64,000 bases of DNA from contig NZ_JAFMYV010000002.1 of the NCBI RefSeq assembly GCF_017353185.1, forward strand, positions 62,001 to 126,000. The letters are read 5' to 3'. The first letter of the stretch is position 1, and every line of letters begins with the position of its first letter. The notes under the pieces were generated by a model. The model did no database searches. It had not been told where the DNA came from and saw nothing but the letters and a program-made list of their open reading frames with translations. Below, piece after piece: positions 8,995 through 18,009 of the stretch. The position numbers and the translations under genes are program-made. This stretch comes from Fibrella rubiginis. Its GTDB lineage: Bacteria; Bacteroidota; Bacteroidia; Cytophagales; Spirosomataceae.

Positions 8995-9995
8995 AGCTGC
9001 AGCACTATGCCGACCAACTAAGCAAGCTACGCAGCGACGTGCGACTGGAGGTGATCCTGGCGGAGTTGTATTTTGAGGGGTTCGACCCAAAAAAAGACCT
9101 GCTGGTGCACCCGGTGGGCCTTTTTGAACGTAGCTACCGCAAAGACATCGGCGAACCCCGCGTGGGCAACGCCGACGTATATGGCGATGATGCCGCCTCC
9201 ATTGATCCCGCGCGGCGTACATACCTGAACGTGAAGGTGAACCGCGACGGGCTGTATGATTACCTGCCCGAAGGCCTGTTCCACCAGCCCAGCAACGAAA
9301 CCCGCGACCAGAAAGAAGTCTTCGAGGATATCGACGAGCAGGCCCGGCGGCAGCGGGGTGCGCGGCAGTTTTTCCAGCCCATCGAGCAGGAGTTTTATTT
9401 GCAGGGACTGCTGATGGAACTGGAGGAGCGGACGTATCTGGTAAACGAACAGACGCTCCGGCAACAGTCGCAAATGCCAAACGGGCAGGGCGACGTGCTG
9501 CGGCAGTTCTGGGATTTGCCCAACGATTTGCTCGATATCCGGCAGCTGAATAACCTGCTGCACTTGTTGCCCATTGCTCACCGGCTGGTACATAACAACG
9601 CGCTGGTGACGGAGGTCTACGAACTGATTCTGGGCGTTCCGGTAGAAATCAGGACTATTGCGCCGCTGGTGCATCTGATCAAACTGGCCGATGACGACGT
9701 GCCCGCGCCCAATGACCTGTCGAAAGCGGAACTGGGTGGTTTTTCGCTGGAAGGGCTGTATCAGGACACCATGCCCGCCTACGAAATCAGGGTAGGACCA
9801 CTCAACAGTGAGCAGCTAAACGACTTTCTCGCCGATGGCCGCAGCCGCAAAATCATGAACCTCTTAACAAAGTATTTCCTCCCTGCCGAAACCGACGTCA
9901 TTGACCACCTCCTTGTCGACGAAGCCAACCAATACCTGACCCTTTCGGACGACGAAAACCCGAGCAGCATATTGGGCGTAGCGTCCTATATTTGA
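8991..9995 (+). CDS. tssG: Type VI baseplate protein TssG
   Basis: A 334-aa baseplate protein partnering TssF. The start ATG overlaps the tssF stop by 4 bp. Sequence landmarks are an N-terminal LRSDVRLEVILAELYFEGFDP segment interrupted here, and a later RIGPLNSEQ-like stretch (YEIRVGPLNSEQLNDFLADG). Low overall similarity between TssG proteins means synteny carries much of this call. The gene ends 10 bp before the convergent SDR gene stop, with no obvious terminator between them. Confidence 0.82.
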   Translation: MKLQHYADQLSKLRSDVRLEVILAELYFEGFDPKKDLLVHPVGLFERSYRKDIGEPRVGNADVYGDDAASIDPARRTYLNVKVNRDGLYDYLPEGLFHQPSNETRDQKEVFEDIDEQARRQRGARQFFQPIEQEFYLQGLLMELEERTYLVNEQTLRQQSQMPNGQGDVLRQFWDLPNDLLDIRQLNNLLHLLPIAHRLVHNNALVTEVYELILGVPVEIRTIAPLVHLIKLADDDVPAPNDLSKAELGGFSLEGLYQDTMPAYEIRVGPLNSEQLNDFLADGRSRKIMNLLTKYFLPAETDVIDHLLVDEANQYLTLSDDENPSSILGVASYI

Positions 9996-10005
9996 AGGGG
10001 GGAGG

Positions 10006-10815
10006 TTACCGCTTCAGCGGCGAATTCTTTTCCTTGGCTAACGTATTGTAAACCAGCGTATCGGCCAGGCCGGGGAGCCATTTGTTCAGGAATACGGTGA
10101 GCTTGCCTTGGCTTGTTAAAATCAGTTCGCGTCTGCGATTTTTCACGGCGCGCAGGATATGGGTGGCGCATTCGTCGGCGGTCATCATGCTCGCTTCGTC
10201 GCGGACGGTTTCACCCGCCACCTGCCCATGCCCGTCGATGGCGGCGAAGCGGATGTTGGAGGCCGTGAAGCCGGGGCAGGCCGTGAGCACATGTACGCCT
10301 GAGTGCAACAGCTCAGTACGCAGGGCTTCCAGGAAACCGTTCATGGCAAATTTCGAGGCTGAATACCCCGTCCGAACGGGAAGTCCCCGGTAGCCTGCAA
10401 TGGACGAAATGCCCACAACAGACCCCTTCGTTTTCAGGATATGCGGCAGGGCGTAGCGCGTGGCATATACGGTACCCATGTAGTTGATATCCATCAATTT
10501 ACGGAGCACTTCCGGGTCGGCGTCGACAAACATTGACCGCATCGAAATGCCCGCATTATTGATCAGAATATCGATTCGCCCAAAGCGCGCAACGGTCTCA
10601 TCCATCAGGCGTTGCATGTCGGCGGCAATGCTTACGTCGGCCACCACGGGGAGGTTAGTGATGCCTGCTTCGGTGAGGGCGTTGGCGGTGAACTGGAGGG
10701 CATCGGCTTTGCGGCCACAAAAGGCGATGGCGGCCCCCGTACGCCCATACGCAAACGCCAGCGCCTCGCCAATTCCCGACGAGGCACCCGTAATAACAAC
10801 AACCGGTTGATTCAT
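10006..10815 (-). CDS. Short-chain dehydrogenase/reductase
   Basis: A 269-aa classical SDR. The Rossmann motif TGASSGIG is at residues 9-16, NNAG at 86-89, Asn111, Ser138 and the YxxxK pair Tyr151/Lys155 are all in place, so the enzyme should be active with NAD(P)(H). The C-terminal tail (about 225-269) has a hydrophobic stretch VFLNKWLPGL seen in the DHRS7-like subgroup. The substrate cannot be told from sequence. It is downstream of tlpA-like on the same strand, separated by hairpin element A. Confidence 0.85.
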   Translation of the reverse strand: MNQPVVVITGASSGIGEALAFAYGRTGAAIAFCGRKADALQFTANALTEAGITNLPVVADVSIAADMQRLMDETVARFGRIDILINNAGISMRSMFVDADPEVLRKLMDINYMGTVYATRYALPHILKTKGSVVGISSIAGYRGLPVRTGYSASKFAMNGFLEALRTELLHSGVHVLTACPGFTASNIRFAAIDGHGQVAGETVRDEASMMTADECATHILRAVKNRRRELILTSQGKLTVFLNKWLPGLADTLVYNTLAKEKNSPLKR

Positions 10816-10838
10816 GGGACAAAGGTAGGGGAAGGATT

Positions 10839-10934
10839 AATGTACAATGCACAATGAATAATGTACAATGGCTACGCGCTGTAGTGGGCTGACGCGCGTA
10901 GCCATTGTACATTATTCATTGTTCATTGTACATT
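10839..10934. repeat. Heptad hairpin element A
   Basis: Inverted repeat with 41-nt arms (10839-10879 and 10894-10934, one mismatch) and a 14-nt loop. The left arm reads as tandem 7-mers AATGTAC, AATGCAC, AATGAAT, AATGTAC, AATGGCT before a GC-rich end. The loop side contains GGGCTGACGCG, a core shared with elements C and R. The right arm includes the last codons and TGA of the tlpA-like gene (stop at 10923-10925). There is no terminal T-run, so it is not a simple intrinsic terminator. Confidence 0.9.
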
Positions 10935-12806
10935 TTTTAATGCTTCAATCACCAGCGTAAGTTCCTCGGCGGTGGTTTCGGTATTGCCAGAGAAGCCCAG
11001 GCTGCGGTAACGGACCCGGCCTTTGGGGTCGATGATAACTTTGGTGGGGATGCCCAGCACGCCATACGAGTCGGCAACGCGTTGGTCGCGGTCGAGGGGG
11101 ACGGTGAACTGATTGGTTTGCCGGGCCATGAACGACTGAATCCGACTCAGGGGGCCACCTTCGCGGGTGTTGATGAAAAGAAACACCACATTGGGGTCAT
11201 TCTTGAAGTAGGCCGCTGCCTGTTGCACCGCCGGAAATGAAGCCACGCAGGGTCCGCACCAGGTAGCCCAAAAATCGAGCATGACCACTTTGCCCCGCAA
11301 CGAAGCCAGCGACACGGTGCCGCCCGTTAGGGTGCTGAGCGTGAAACCCGGCGCGGGTTGGTTGACAAACGATTCGGCAAGTTCGGCCTGGCGCTCGGCG
11401 CGGTAGGGAGCCAGCAGATCGCGGACGTAAGCCTCGCCTTTAGCCTCAGAACCCAGCTTTTTGGCCTGATAGGTTCGAAGTGCCGACCGCAACCGGGGTG
11501 TAATTTTGCCTACGCGCACGCCACGCTCAATGTAAGGCAGCACCGAGTCGGCGCGGTTGGCGCGAAGGGCGCAGAGCCAGAGACGTTCGCTGATGCGCGG
11601 ATCGGCAGCTTCGGGTTCGGTGTTGGGAATAGCCTGTTTGTAGGTGGCCAGCGCGGCGCCAAATCGGTCCTGCTGATCGAAGGCGTAGGCCAGCGTAGCG
11701 CGGAAATTTTGCAGGTCGGTGTTGCGCTGGGCGGTTTGTTCGGGCGTGGTACGTTTGGGTAAAGCGCGTTGCTGCAAGCCTGTCAGTGCACGCTGGGCCA
11801 GCCATTCGGCCTGGGGCAGTCCCCGCCCTTCGTCGGTCATTTGCCCGGCGAAACTGTGGAGCAGCATGGGGTCGGTGGCAGGTAGCGGCTGCTGAGCCAG
11901 AAACGCCACCAAATCTTTGAATTGACCCGGTTTGAAGTACGCTTCGGCCACTGAACTCACCAGCATGCCCCGGTACGTGGAGTTAGGAAACGCCTGCGTG
12001 AACGACGCAAACGCCGACAGCTTTTTGGCCAGGTCGGCCTCTTTCCGGATTACCTCGGCGCGGGCTTTCTGGGCGGCGTCGCCGGTGGGGTCAACCGTAC
12101 GGATACGGTCGCGGGCGGCTGTAGCGCGGGCCGGTTCGCCTAACTGTTCATAGAGGTTGGCGGCGGTGGTCAGTTCGTCGGGGGTGGGTTGGTGACTGTC
12201 GAGGTAGGCCGCAATCTGGTTCAGTGCCGTGGCTTTGGCACCGGGCTTTTGCAGCTTGAGCTGCGTGGCAATCAGGTCGCTCCAGTACTGTGACCGAAGC
12301 TGGGGATTTTGCGCCAGCTCGTGCTCGTACTGCTGCACCGCCCAGGCCCAGTCGGGTTTCACTTTCAGCCGCGAAGGAAACGCCGTGCGCACCAGCACCG
12401 ATGCCTGTCCGCCCGTGGCGTGGGGCTGTAGCCTGCCGTCTTCCGTATACAGAAAGAGTGGATAGAAATGCCCCTTGTTGGCATCGATCAGGGCTGAATT
12501 GGCCCTGCTCTGAAACGCAAACAACAGCCCTGAAACGGGGGCTTTGGGCAGGGTTAGTTCACCTGTAAACGCATTGCCTTCACGAACGGCCGTGGCCGTA
12601 GTGGGCTGGCTAAGCCGCATCTGCGCTGGACCTGCGTAGCGTACGTAGGATCCCAAAACGGCCGTTTCTGAGGCTAGAGGCGTATTTTTTGGCGTATAAG
12701 TAAACGAGACGACCTCGCCCGGAAGGGGTTTTTCGGGTACATACCGAAACTGCGCCAGCAGAGGAGAGGCAACCAAACAGAGATACAGGGCGAGGAGGCG
12801 ATTCAT
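10923..12806 (-). CDS. TlpA-like thioredoxin-fold protein with helical-repeat region
   Basis: A 627-aa exported protein: Sec signal peptide (MNRLLALYLCLVASPLLAQ), a beta-rich N-terminal domain (about 25-135), a helical TPR-like region (about 140-470, with repeated LYEQLGEPARA and YAFDQQDRFGAALATYKQA segments), and a C-terminal TlpA/AhpC-TSA thioredoxin domain. The redox motif WCGPC is at 516-520 and the cis-Pro loop GIPT is present. It probably acts as a periplasmic thiol oxidoreductase. Its last three codons and stop lie inside hairpin A. Confidence 0.85.
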   Translation of the reverse strand: MNRLLALYLCLVASPLLAQFRYVPEKPLPGEVVSFTYTPKNTPLASETAVLGSYVRYAGPAQMRLSQPTTATAVREGNAFTGELTLPKAPVSGLLFAFQSRANSALIDANKGHFYPLFLYTEDGRLQPHATGGQASVLVRTAFPSRLKVKPDWAWAVQQYEHELAQNPQLRSQYWSDLIATQLKLQKPGAKATALNQIAAYLDSHQPTPDELTTAANLYEQLGEPARATAARDRIRTVDPTGDAAQKARAEVIRKEADLAKKLSAFASFTQAFPNSTYRGMLVSSVAEAYFKPGQFKDLVAFLAQQPLPATDPMLLHSFAGQMTDEGRGLPQAEWLAQRALTGLQQRALPKRTTPEQTAQRNTDLQNFRATLAYAFDQQDRFGAALATYKQAIPNTEPEAADPRISERLWLCALRANRADSVLPYIERGVRVGKITPRLRSALRTYQAKKLGSEAKGEAYVRDLLAPYRAERQAELAESFVNQPAPGFTLSTLTGGTVSLASLRGKVVMLDFWATWCGPCVASFPAVQQAAAYFKNDPNVVFLFINTREGGPLSRIQSFMARQTNQFTVPLDRDQRVADSYGVLGIPTKVIIDPKGRVRYRSLGFSGNTETTAEELTLVIEALKNVQ

Positions 12807-12855
12807 GTATCAAAGTTACAGGATACCGTTTTACAGTGGGCAGTAAAGGTCAGTC

Positions 12856-12900
12856 GGCAGTAGCGAACGCAGGGGGAATCTTGGCGCGTTCGCTACTGCC
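12856..12900. repeat. Hairpin element B downstream of proS
   Basis: Perfect 15-nt inverted repeat (GGCAGTAGCGAACGC at 12856-12870 and its complement at 12886-12900) with a 15-nt loop, ending 7 bp from the proS stop. The flank at 12834-12855 carries CAGT-starting words (AGTGGGC, AGTAAAG, AGTCGGC, AGTAGCG) in mostly 7-bp spacing, so it looks like a shorter or decayed member of the heptad hairpin family. No T-run follows. Confidence 0.75.
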
Positions 12901-12907
12901 TATTGTA

Positions 12908-14380
12908 TCAATACGCCCGCGCAAACACGACCCGTTGGGCTGAAGGTTTACCGGAGTAAACGCAGGTGCCGGATTCGTTGGCTCCCTCGAAAGGGATACA
13001 GCGTATGGTGGCTTTGGTTTGCTCTTTGATGGCCTCTTCGGTTTCGGAGGTACCATCCCAGTGGGCCATGATGAAACCGCCTTTTTCGATCTGCACTTTG
13101 AAATCGTCGAAGGTGTCGATCACAAATGTGTTGGCCTCGCGGAAGGCAAGGGCCTTTTGGTAGATCGTTTTCTGAATATCGTCGAGCAGGGCCACGATGC
13201 GCTCGGTGAGGCCGTCGAAGGGCACGGTTTCTTTCGTTTTCAGGTCGCGGCGGGCCATTTCGACGGTGCCGTTTTCCAGGTCACGTGCGCCTATAGCCAG
13301 CCGGACGGGTACACCCCGAAGTTCATATTCGGCGAATTTGTAGCCCGGCTTGTACGAATCTGAATTGTCGTACTTCACCGAAATACCCGCTTTACGAAGT
13401 TCAGTCATCAGCGGTTTTACCTTCTCAGATACGGCGTCCAGCTGCTCATCAGACCGGTAGATAGGCACGATGACCACCTGAATGGGCGCGAGTTTCGGAG
13501 GAATAATCAGGCCATCATCGTCGGAGTGAGCCATCACCAGGGCACCCATCATGCGGGTAGACAGGCCCCACGACGTACCCCAGACGTATTCGAGTTTGTT
13601 CTGCTTCGAGAGAAACTGCACCTCAAACGCCTTGGCGAAATTCTGCCCCAAAAAGTGCGACGTACCCGCCTGAAGGGCTTTGCCGTCCTGCATCATGGCC
13701 TCGATACACAGCGTGTCGTCGGCACCGGCGAAGCGTTCATTGGCGGTTTTGGTACCCCGGATCACGGGCATAGCCATCCACTCTTCGGCGAAGGTGGCAT
13801 ACACTTCCAGCATCTGCCGGGTTTCGGCCTGCGCCTCTTCGGCGGTGGCGTGGGCGGTGTGGCCCTCCTGCCAGAGAAACTCGGCGGTGCGCAGAAACAG
13901 GCGCGTCCGCATTTCCCAGCGCACCACGTTGGCCCACTGGTTGATGAGCAGCGGCAGGTCGCGGTAGCTTTGAATCCAGTTTTTGTAGGTACTCCAGATC
14001 ACTGTTTCCGAGGTGGGCCGCACAATGAGTTCTTCTTCCAGTTTTGCCTCCGGGTCAACGATAATGCCTGATCCGTCTTCGGCGTTTTTGAGGCGGTAGT
14101 GGGTTACCACGGCACACTCTTTGGCAAAACCCGCCACGTGCGACGCTTCTTTGCTGAGGTACGATTTAGGAATAAAGAGGGGGAAATAAGCGTTTTGGTG
14201 GCCGGTTTCCTTGAACATATCGTCCAACGCCCGCTGCATTTTTTCCCAGATGGAAAAGCCATAGGGCTTGATCACCATGCAGCCCCGAACCGCCGAATTT
14301 TCGGCCAGATCGGCTTTGCGTACTAACTCATTATACCATTCCGAATAATCCTCGGACCGGGCTGGAATTGCTTTAGCCAT
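12908..14380 (-). CDS. proS: Prolyl-tRNA synthetase (archaeal/eukaryal type)
   Basis: A 490-aa class IIa aminoacyl-tRNA synthetase that attaches proline to tRNA(Pro). It starts [19 protein letters not shown], has motif 2 around [20 protein letters not shown] and [20 protein letters not shown], and lacks the editing (INS) insertion of the long bacterial form, so it is the type 3 enzyme usual in Bacteroidota. The anticodon-binding part spans about 285-400, with a C-terminal domain ending VVFARAY. Hairpins B and C flank it. Essential housekeeping gene. Confidence 0.97.
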   Translation of the reverse strand: MAKAIPARSEDYSEWYNELVRKADLAENSAVRGCMVIKPYGFSIWEKMQRALDDMFKETGHQNAYFPLFIPKSYLSKEASHVAGFAKECAVVTHYRLKNAEDGSGIIVDPEAKLEEELIVRPTSETVIWSTYKNWIQSYRDLPLLINQWANVVRWEMRTRLFLRTAEFLWQEGHTAHATAEEAQAETRQMLEVYATFAEEWMAMPVIRGTKTANERFAGADDTLCIEAMMQDGKALQAGTSHFLGQNFAKAFEVQFLSKQNKLEYVWGTSWGLSTRMMGALVMAHSDDDGLIIPPKLAPIQVVIVPIYRSDEQLDAVSEKVKPLMTELRKAGISVKYDNSDSYKPGYKFAEYELRGVPVRLAIGARDLENGTVEMARRDLKTKETVPFDGLTERIVALLDDIQKTIYQKALAFREANTFVIDTFDDFKVQIEKGGFIMAHWDGTSETEEAIKEQTKATIRCIPFEGANESGTCVYSGKPSAQRVVFARAY

Positions 14381-14395
14381 GAAACTAAAGTCGTA

Positions 14396-14491
14396 AGTCG
14401 ATAGTCAGTAGTCGATGGTTGGCTGACGCGCTGACTGGCTCTCGCAGAGCTACTCATGCGTCAGCCAACCATCGACTACCGACTATCGACT
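14396..14491. repeat. Heptad hairpin element C
   Basis: Inverted repeat with 34-nt arms (14396-14429 and 14458-14491, one mismatch) and a 28-nt loop that itself holds a small CTCTCGCAGAG palindrome. The left arm reads as 7-mers AGTCGAT, AGTCAGT, AGTCGAT, GGTTGGC, with one more (AGTCGTA) just outside at 14389-14395. The inner core GGCTGACGC matches element R. It lies between the starts of the divergent proS and lipoprotein genes, so here it cannot serve as a terminator. Confidence 0.9.
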
Positions 14492-14553
14492 ATTGACTAT
14501 TTTTTATTGAGATTAAACCTTGATTAGACCGTTCAGTCTAATAGACTGAGGGG

Positions 14554-14583
14554 TTGCAAAGATAGGTTTTAACTCTATTTTTG
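14554..14583 (+). promoter_or_regulatory. Bacteroidota-type promoter for the 14676 lipoprotein gene
   Basis: TATTTTTG at 14576-14583 is a full match to the Bacteroidota -7 box TAnnTTTG, with a TTG at 14554-14556, 19 bp upstream, in the -33 position. Transcription would start near 14590, giving a leader of about 85 nt before the ATG at 14676. This is the clearest sigma-ABfr type promoter I found in the window. Confidence 0.6.
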
Positions 14584-14675
14584 TAATCAATCAGCCGCCT
14601 TGCTTGTTATATAGGCGAGTCTTTGCGCGTTCCGATTTTGCTTGAACCCTCACTGATTACCAAACCGCTTTGTTT

Positions 14676-16022
14676 ATGAAAACCAATAATACGTGGCGTT
14701 ACCTGGCGATGGCCGCTTTGCTGGGTGTTGGAGCATGTAGTTCCAGCCGCCAAACTGCCCAGAATGCCGGTGAGGTAGACGACCTCTATGGTAACTCGGG
14801 CGATGCCGTGGTCGCTTCTGGCAACGAACGCCAGACATCAGCCCGGCAGGAGCAGCGCTCGGCCCGGCTCGACCGCAGGCAGCGGCTCAGTAACATTAAC
14901 CCCGATTACAACGAAGAGCAGCAGTCGGGCGTGGGTGGCACCAATCAGCAGGAATACTATTCTGAATTAAGTGCCCGCAACGTGCAGCGCGGCATCTCGC
15001 CCGATCCGGGTTGGGGTGACGTTTCCAGTGCCTACAACAGCGGTTATAATAACGGCTATTACAATGGTCTTTACGGGGCCAACAGCTGGAATCGCTGGGG
15101 TCTTAACAACGCCGGTTTCTACAGCGGTCTGGGTTTGGGCCTCGGGTTAGGCTATGGCGGGTTTGGTGGTTACGGCTACAGTCCGTTTGGCTTCCGGTTT
15201 GGGTATAGCCCATTTGGTTTTGGCGGTTACGGGTACAATTCATATGCGTTTGGTAGCCCCTTCGGGTATGGCTATGATCCGTTCTATAGTTATGGTTACG
15301 GTATCGGCGGCTATGGTTTTGGTGGCTATGGTGGCTACGGCAGTTTCTATGGCTATCGTCCAACGGTGGTAAACAATTATTACGTGACCGGTGCTGACCC
15401 CTACCGTAGCAACCGGACGTCGGGCGCACGATATAGCTCCGCGTCGGGTCGTTACAACGGTGATTTCAATAACACGCCCCGTGCCAGCACCGACAACGGT
15501 GGTCGCCGGAGCGCCGGGGCCTACACGGGTACAGGTGGTTATACCAACACAACCCCATCGCGCGGCGATGCTTATTACAGCCGCCCTGCCGATGGTGGGT
15601 ACAATGGCTCACGGTCCAACACGCGGGGTACTTACTACTATGACAACAGCGGAGCCGGTGGCCGTACGTCGGGTAACTCAGCACCTGCTACGCAGTCGTA
15701 TGGTAACTCATCGCGCGGTTCGTCAGACACGTACTACTCAGCACCGAGCCGGGGTAGCAGCCGGGGCAACTATACGCCTTCGTATGATGCCAGCGGTTCA
15801 CAAAACCGCTCTTACTCGCAGCCAAGCTATCAGGCCCCTTCACGCAGCTATTCACAGCCCAGCCAGCCGAGCTACTCGCAACCGAGTTATTCGGCTCCAA
15901 GCCGGGGTAGCTACAGTGCACCAAGTGCTCCCAGCTATAGCGCTCCCAGCGCGCCTAGTTCATCGGGCGGTGGTGGTTACAGCGGTGGCGGTGGCGGCGG
16001 TGGATCACGTGGCCCACGGTAA
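14676..16022 (+). CDS. Tyr/Gly/Ser-rich low-complexity lipoprotein
   Basis: A 448-aa protein; ATG at 14676 is preferred over an upstream TTG. The signal peptide ends in a lipobox with Cys21 (LLGVGAC), so it should be lipid-anchored. Layout: a charged Gln/Arg segment (about 25-75), a Gly-Tyr-Phe region (about 115-230, repeats of YGGFGGYGY and SPFGF), and a Ser/Tyr/Pro/Gln tail (about 330-430, repeats such as SYSQPSY and SAPSRGSY) closing in poly-Gly. No catalytic domain is visible. The composition resembles prion-like or adhesive low-complexity proteins. Function unknown. It has its own promoter and terminator. Confidence 0.8.
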   Translation: MKTNNTWRYLAMAALLGVGACSSSRQTAQNAGEVDDLYGNSGDAVVASGNERQTSARQEQRSARLDRRQRLSNINPDYNEEQQSGVGGTNQQEYYSELSARNVQRGISPDPGWGDVSSAYNSGYNNGYYNGLYGANSWNRWGLNNAGFYSGLGLGLGLGYGGFGGYGYSPFGFRFGYSPFGFGGYGYNSYAFGSPFGYGYDPFYSYGYGIGGYGFGGYGGYGSFYGYRPTVVNNYYVTGADPYRSNRTSGARYSSASGRYNGDFNNTPRASTDNGGRRSAGAYTGTGGYTNTTPSRGDAYYSRPADGGYNGSRSNTRGTYYYDNSGAGGRTSGNSAPATQSYGNSSRGSSDTYYSAPSRGSSRGNYTPSYDASGSQNRSYSQPSYQAPSRSYSQPSQPSYSQPSYSAPSRGSYSAPSAPSYSAPSAPSSSGGGGYSGGGGGGGSRGPR

Positions 16023-16054
16023 TCAGCGTAGTTAAATACTAATTAATACATAGG

Positions 16055-16095
16055 AAAACCCCGCCATTCTGAGAGAGAAGGCGGGGTTTTTTCGT
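16055..16095 (+). terminator. Intrinsic terminator after the 14676 lipoprotein gene
   Basis: Stem AAAACCCCGCC (16055-16065) pairs with GGCGGGGTTTT (16080-16090), followed by a T-rich tail. It lies 33 bp after the stop at 16022. Confidence 0.9.
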
Positions 16096-16180
16096 TTACT
16101 CTACAATGGGTATTAAACGTTCTGTGCGTACCATTGTCTCACTGAAAAGGCGTTTTAGACTACCTACATCCAGATCAGTT

Positions 16181-17767
16181 ATGAACAGATATTTGCTTTT
16201 GGCTGGTGCCCTCTTTTGTGGGGCTTACAGTGCTTTTGGGCAGGATTATTCGGGCGACGTGTTTCGCTATTCTGACCAGACTATTACGGGTACGGCTCGT
16301 TTTCAGGGCTTGGGAGGCGGCCATGTAGCCCTCGGCGGCGACGCTTCCTCTACCTTTACCAATCCAGCTGGATTGGGCTTCTACAACCGGTCAGAGCTTA
16401 GTTTCAGTCCCGGTGTTCGGCTTCAAAATGTGGGCGTAAACTACGCTAACCAAAATACCAACTCGAACAAAGCGGTGCCCTTTGTGGGGCAGGCAGGGTT
16501 GATTTTTGCGGGCGAACCCTCGCGGCAGGGAAGTTTACGGCGGGGTACGTTTGGCATCACGTATTCGCGGCAGGTGAGCCTTGGCAATGAGTTTGCCTTC
16601 ACGGGTTTAAACAACCGCAGTTCCATCACTGATGCCTGGGCGGCTGACCTGAACGGTCTTAACATTGCCTCTGGCGTGGTTGACAAGGCATTCAATGATA
16701 AGACAAACCAAGTAACCGATATCAACGGCGTTCCCGGTACATCCTACTTAGCAGCGGCTTATCAGCTTTACCTGATTGATCCGACAACAGCGGGTGGCTC
16801 AGTCTACACAGGTGCTGAAGGCGACAAAGTGACGAACCAGACCCAAAGCTATTCCTCAAGCGGATCACAGTCGCAGTGGACGCTGGGGTATGGTGCTAAT
16901 TTCAACGATAAGCTCTACGTGGGTGGTTCGCTCGGTATTGCCAGCACCCGTTTTGATTTTACCAATCGCTATTCGGAAACGTTTGTGGGCGGCGACCAAA
17001 TTCGGGGTCTGACTGACCTGAGCACGCTGACGGTTCGGGGTACGGGCATCAACCTGAGCCTGGGTGCTATTTATCGACCCACCGAGGCTGTGCAACTGGG
17101 TGCTACGGTGGTATCTCCCACCTTTAGTGGCTTAACCGAGACCTATGACCGCACGCTAAGTGCCGACATTATTGGCATTCGTCAGACAGATGCAAATGGA
17201 AACCCAGTGAGATTTGTGCCGGCTCTTCAACGCATTGCGTTACCGTCGAACGATTTCGACTACACCATTACTACGCCGTTGCGGGCGTCGGGTGGGGCTA
17301 CGTTCTTTTTTGCCAAGCGCGGTTTTATTACCGCTACCGCCGAATACGTTGGCTACAGCGGCATGCGCGTAGGTACGTCGAATTATCAGTCGGCGGCTGA
17401 TAACCAGGCGTTTCGGGAAGATAACAAGAAGAATGTGCAGGCAGCCTATCAGAATGTGGTCAACTTCCGGGTGGGTGCTGAGGTACGCGCCAGCATGTTC
17501 CGGTTCCGGGCGGGGGCAGCCTATTTACCCAGCGCTTACAAAGACACGTTCGATCAACTGGCCCGCAACGGCGACCGCAATTCGCTGTTGCTGTCAGGTG
17601 GGGTAGGAGTACGCAACGAGCGTTTCTTTGCTGACGTAGCCTACTCAGCGTATGCGTTCAAGACAGCCTATGCTCCTTACACGCTGAATAATTCGCAGAA
17701 CTATGCGGCGGCGGTGCTGAACAACAAAGTCGGTAGTGCGCTGCTGTCGGTAGGGGTGTTTTTCTGA
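16181..17767 (+). CDS. OmpP1/FadL-like outer membrane transporter
   Basis: A 528-aa outer membrane beta-barrel. The start is set at ATG 16181 because it yields a normal Sec signal peptide (MNRYLLLAGALFCGAYSAFGQ); a 25-codon upstream extension is basic and not signal-like. The mature N-terminus (YSDQTITGTARFQGLGGGHVALGGDASSTFTNPAGLGFYN when read in pieces) holds the GDASS...NPAGL motif of the FadL/OmpP1 long-chain hydrophobic-compound transporter family. The rest alternates short polar/hydrophobic strands and ends in an aromatic residue (VGVFF), as expected for barrel insertion. Substrate unknown. Confidence 0.82.
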   Translation: MNRYLLLAGALFCGAYSAFGQDYSGDVFRYSDQTITGTARFQGLGGGHVALGGDASSTFTNPAGLGFYNRSELSFSPGVRLQNVGVNYANQNTNSNKAVPFVGQAGLIFAGEPSRQGSLRRGTFGITYSRQVSLGNEFAFTGLNNRSSITDAWAADLNGLNIASGVVDKAFNDKTNQVTDINGVPGTSYLAAAYQLYLIDPTTAGGSVYTGAEGDKVTNQTQSYSSSGSQSQWTLGYGANFNDKLYVGGSLGIASTRFDFTNRYSETFVGGDQIRGLTDLSTLTVRGTGINLSLGAIYRPTEAVQLGATVVSPTFSGLTETYDRTLSADIIGIRQTDANGNPVRFVPALQRIALPSNDFDYTITTPLRASGGATFFFAKRGFITATAEYVGYSGMRVGTSNYQSAADNQAFREDNKKNVQAAYQNVVNFRVGAEVRASMFRFRAGAAYLPSAYKDTFDQLARNGDRNSLLLSGGVGVRNERFFADVAYSAYAFKTAYAPYTLNNSQNYAAAVLNNKVGSALLSVGVFF

Positions 17768-17770
17768 TTT

Positions 17771-17859
17771 TTTGTCATCCCGACAACGGAGGGATCTACT
17801 TTCCTACAGGCGTATTGTAAATTAGGAAAGTAGATCCCTCCCCTCGTTGGGATGACAAA
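17771..17859. repeat. Inverted repeat D (GGGATCTACTTTC family)
   Basis: Near-perfect inverted repeat of about 36 nt per arm (17771-17806 and 17823-17859), beginning 4 bp after the porin stop. The arms carry GTCATCCC at the outer end and GAGGGATCTACTTTCC inside. The inner part is shared with element J at 47619-47722, so the two belong to one dispersed family. Confidence 0.9.
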
Positions 17860-17874
17860 GAAAAAATTCTCTTC

Positions 17875-17899
17875 AGCCCCCTATTTGGGGGCTTTTTTT
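17875..17899 (+). terminator. Intrinsic terminator after the porin gene
   Basis: Short strong stem AGCCCCC (17875-17881) with GGGGGCT (17887-17893), a 5-nt loop and a T-run (17893-17899). It follows inverted repeat D, which suggests D itself is not the terminator for the porin transcript. Confidence 0.85.
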
Positions 17900-18009
17900 G
17901 TGCCATACCGCACAGTAAGGAGCGAAATACGAAAGCAAACAAGTCACTCGTTTAGTTACGTATACTAACTCAACCGGGTAACTTCGCTGGTCAACCCGCT
18001 TCTGCCCCT

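Noticed and set aside
1..9995. Extracellular contractile injection system or phage tail instead of T6SS
   Set aside because: Separate TssB and TssC sheath subunits, Hcp-type tube proteins and the TssE-TssF-TssG trio fit T6SSiii better; no tail-fibre or tape-measure gene was seen.
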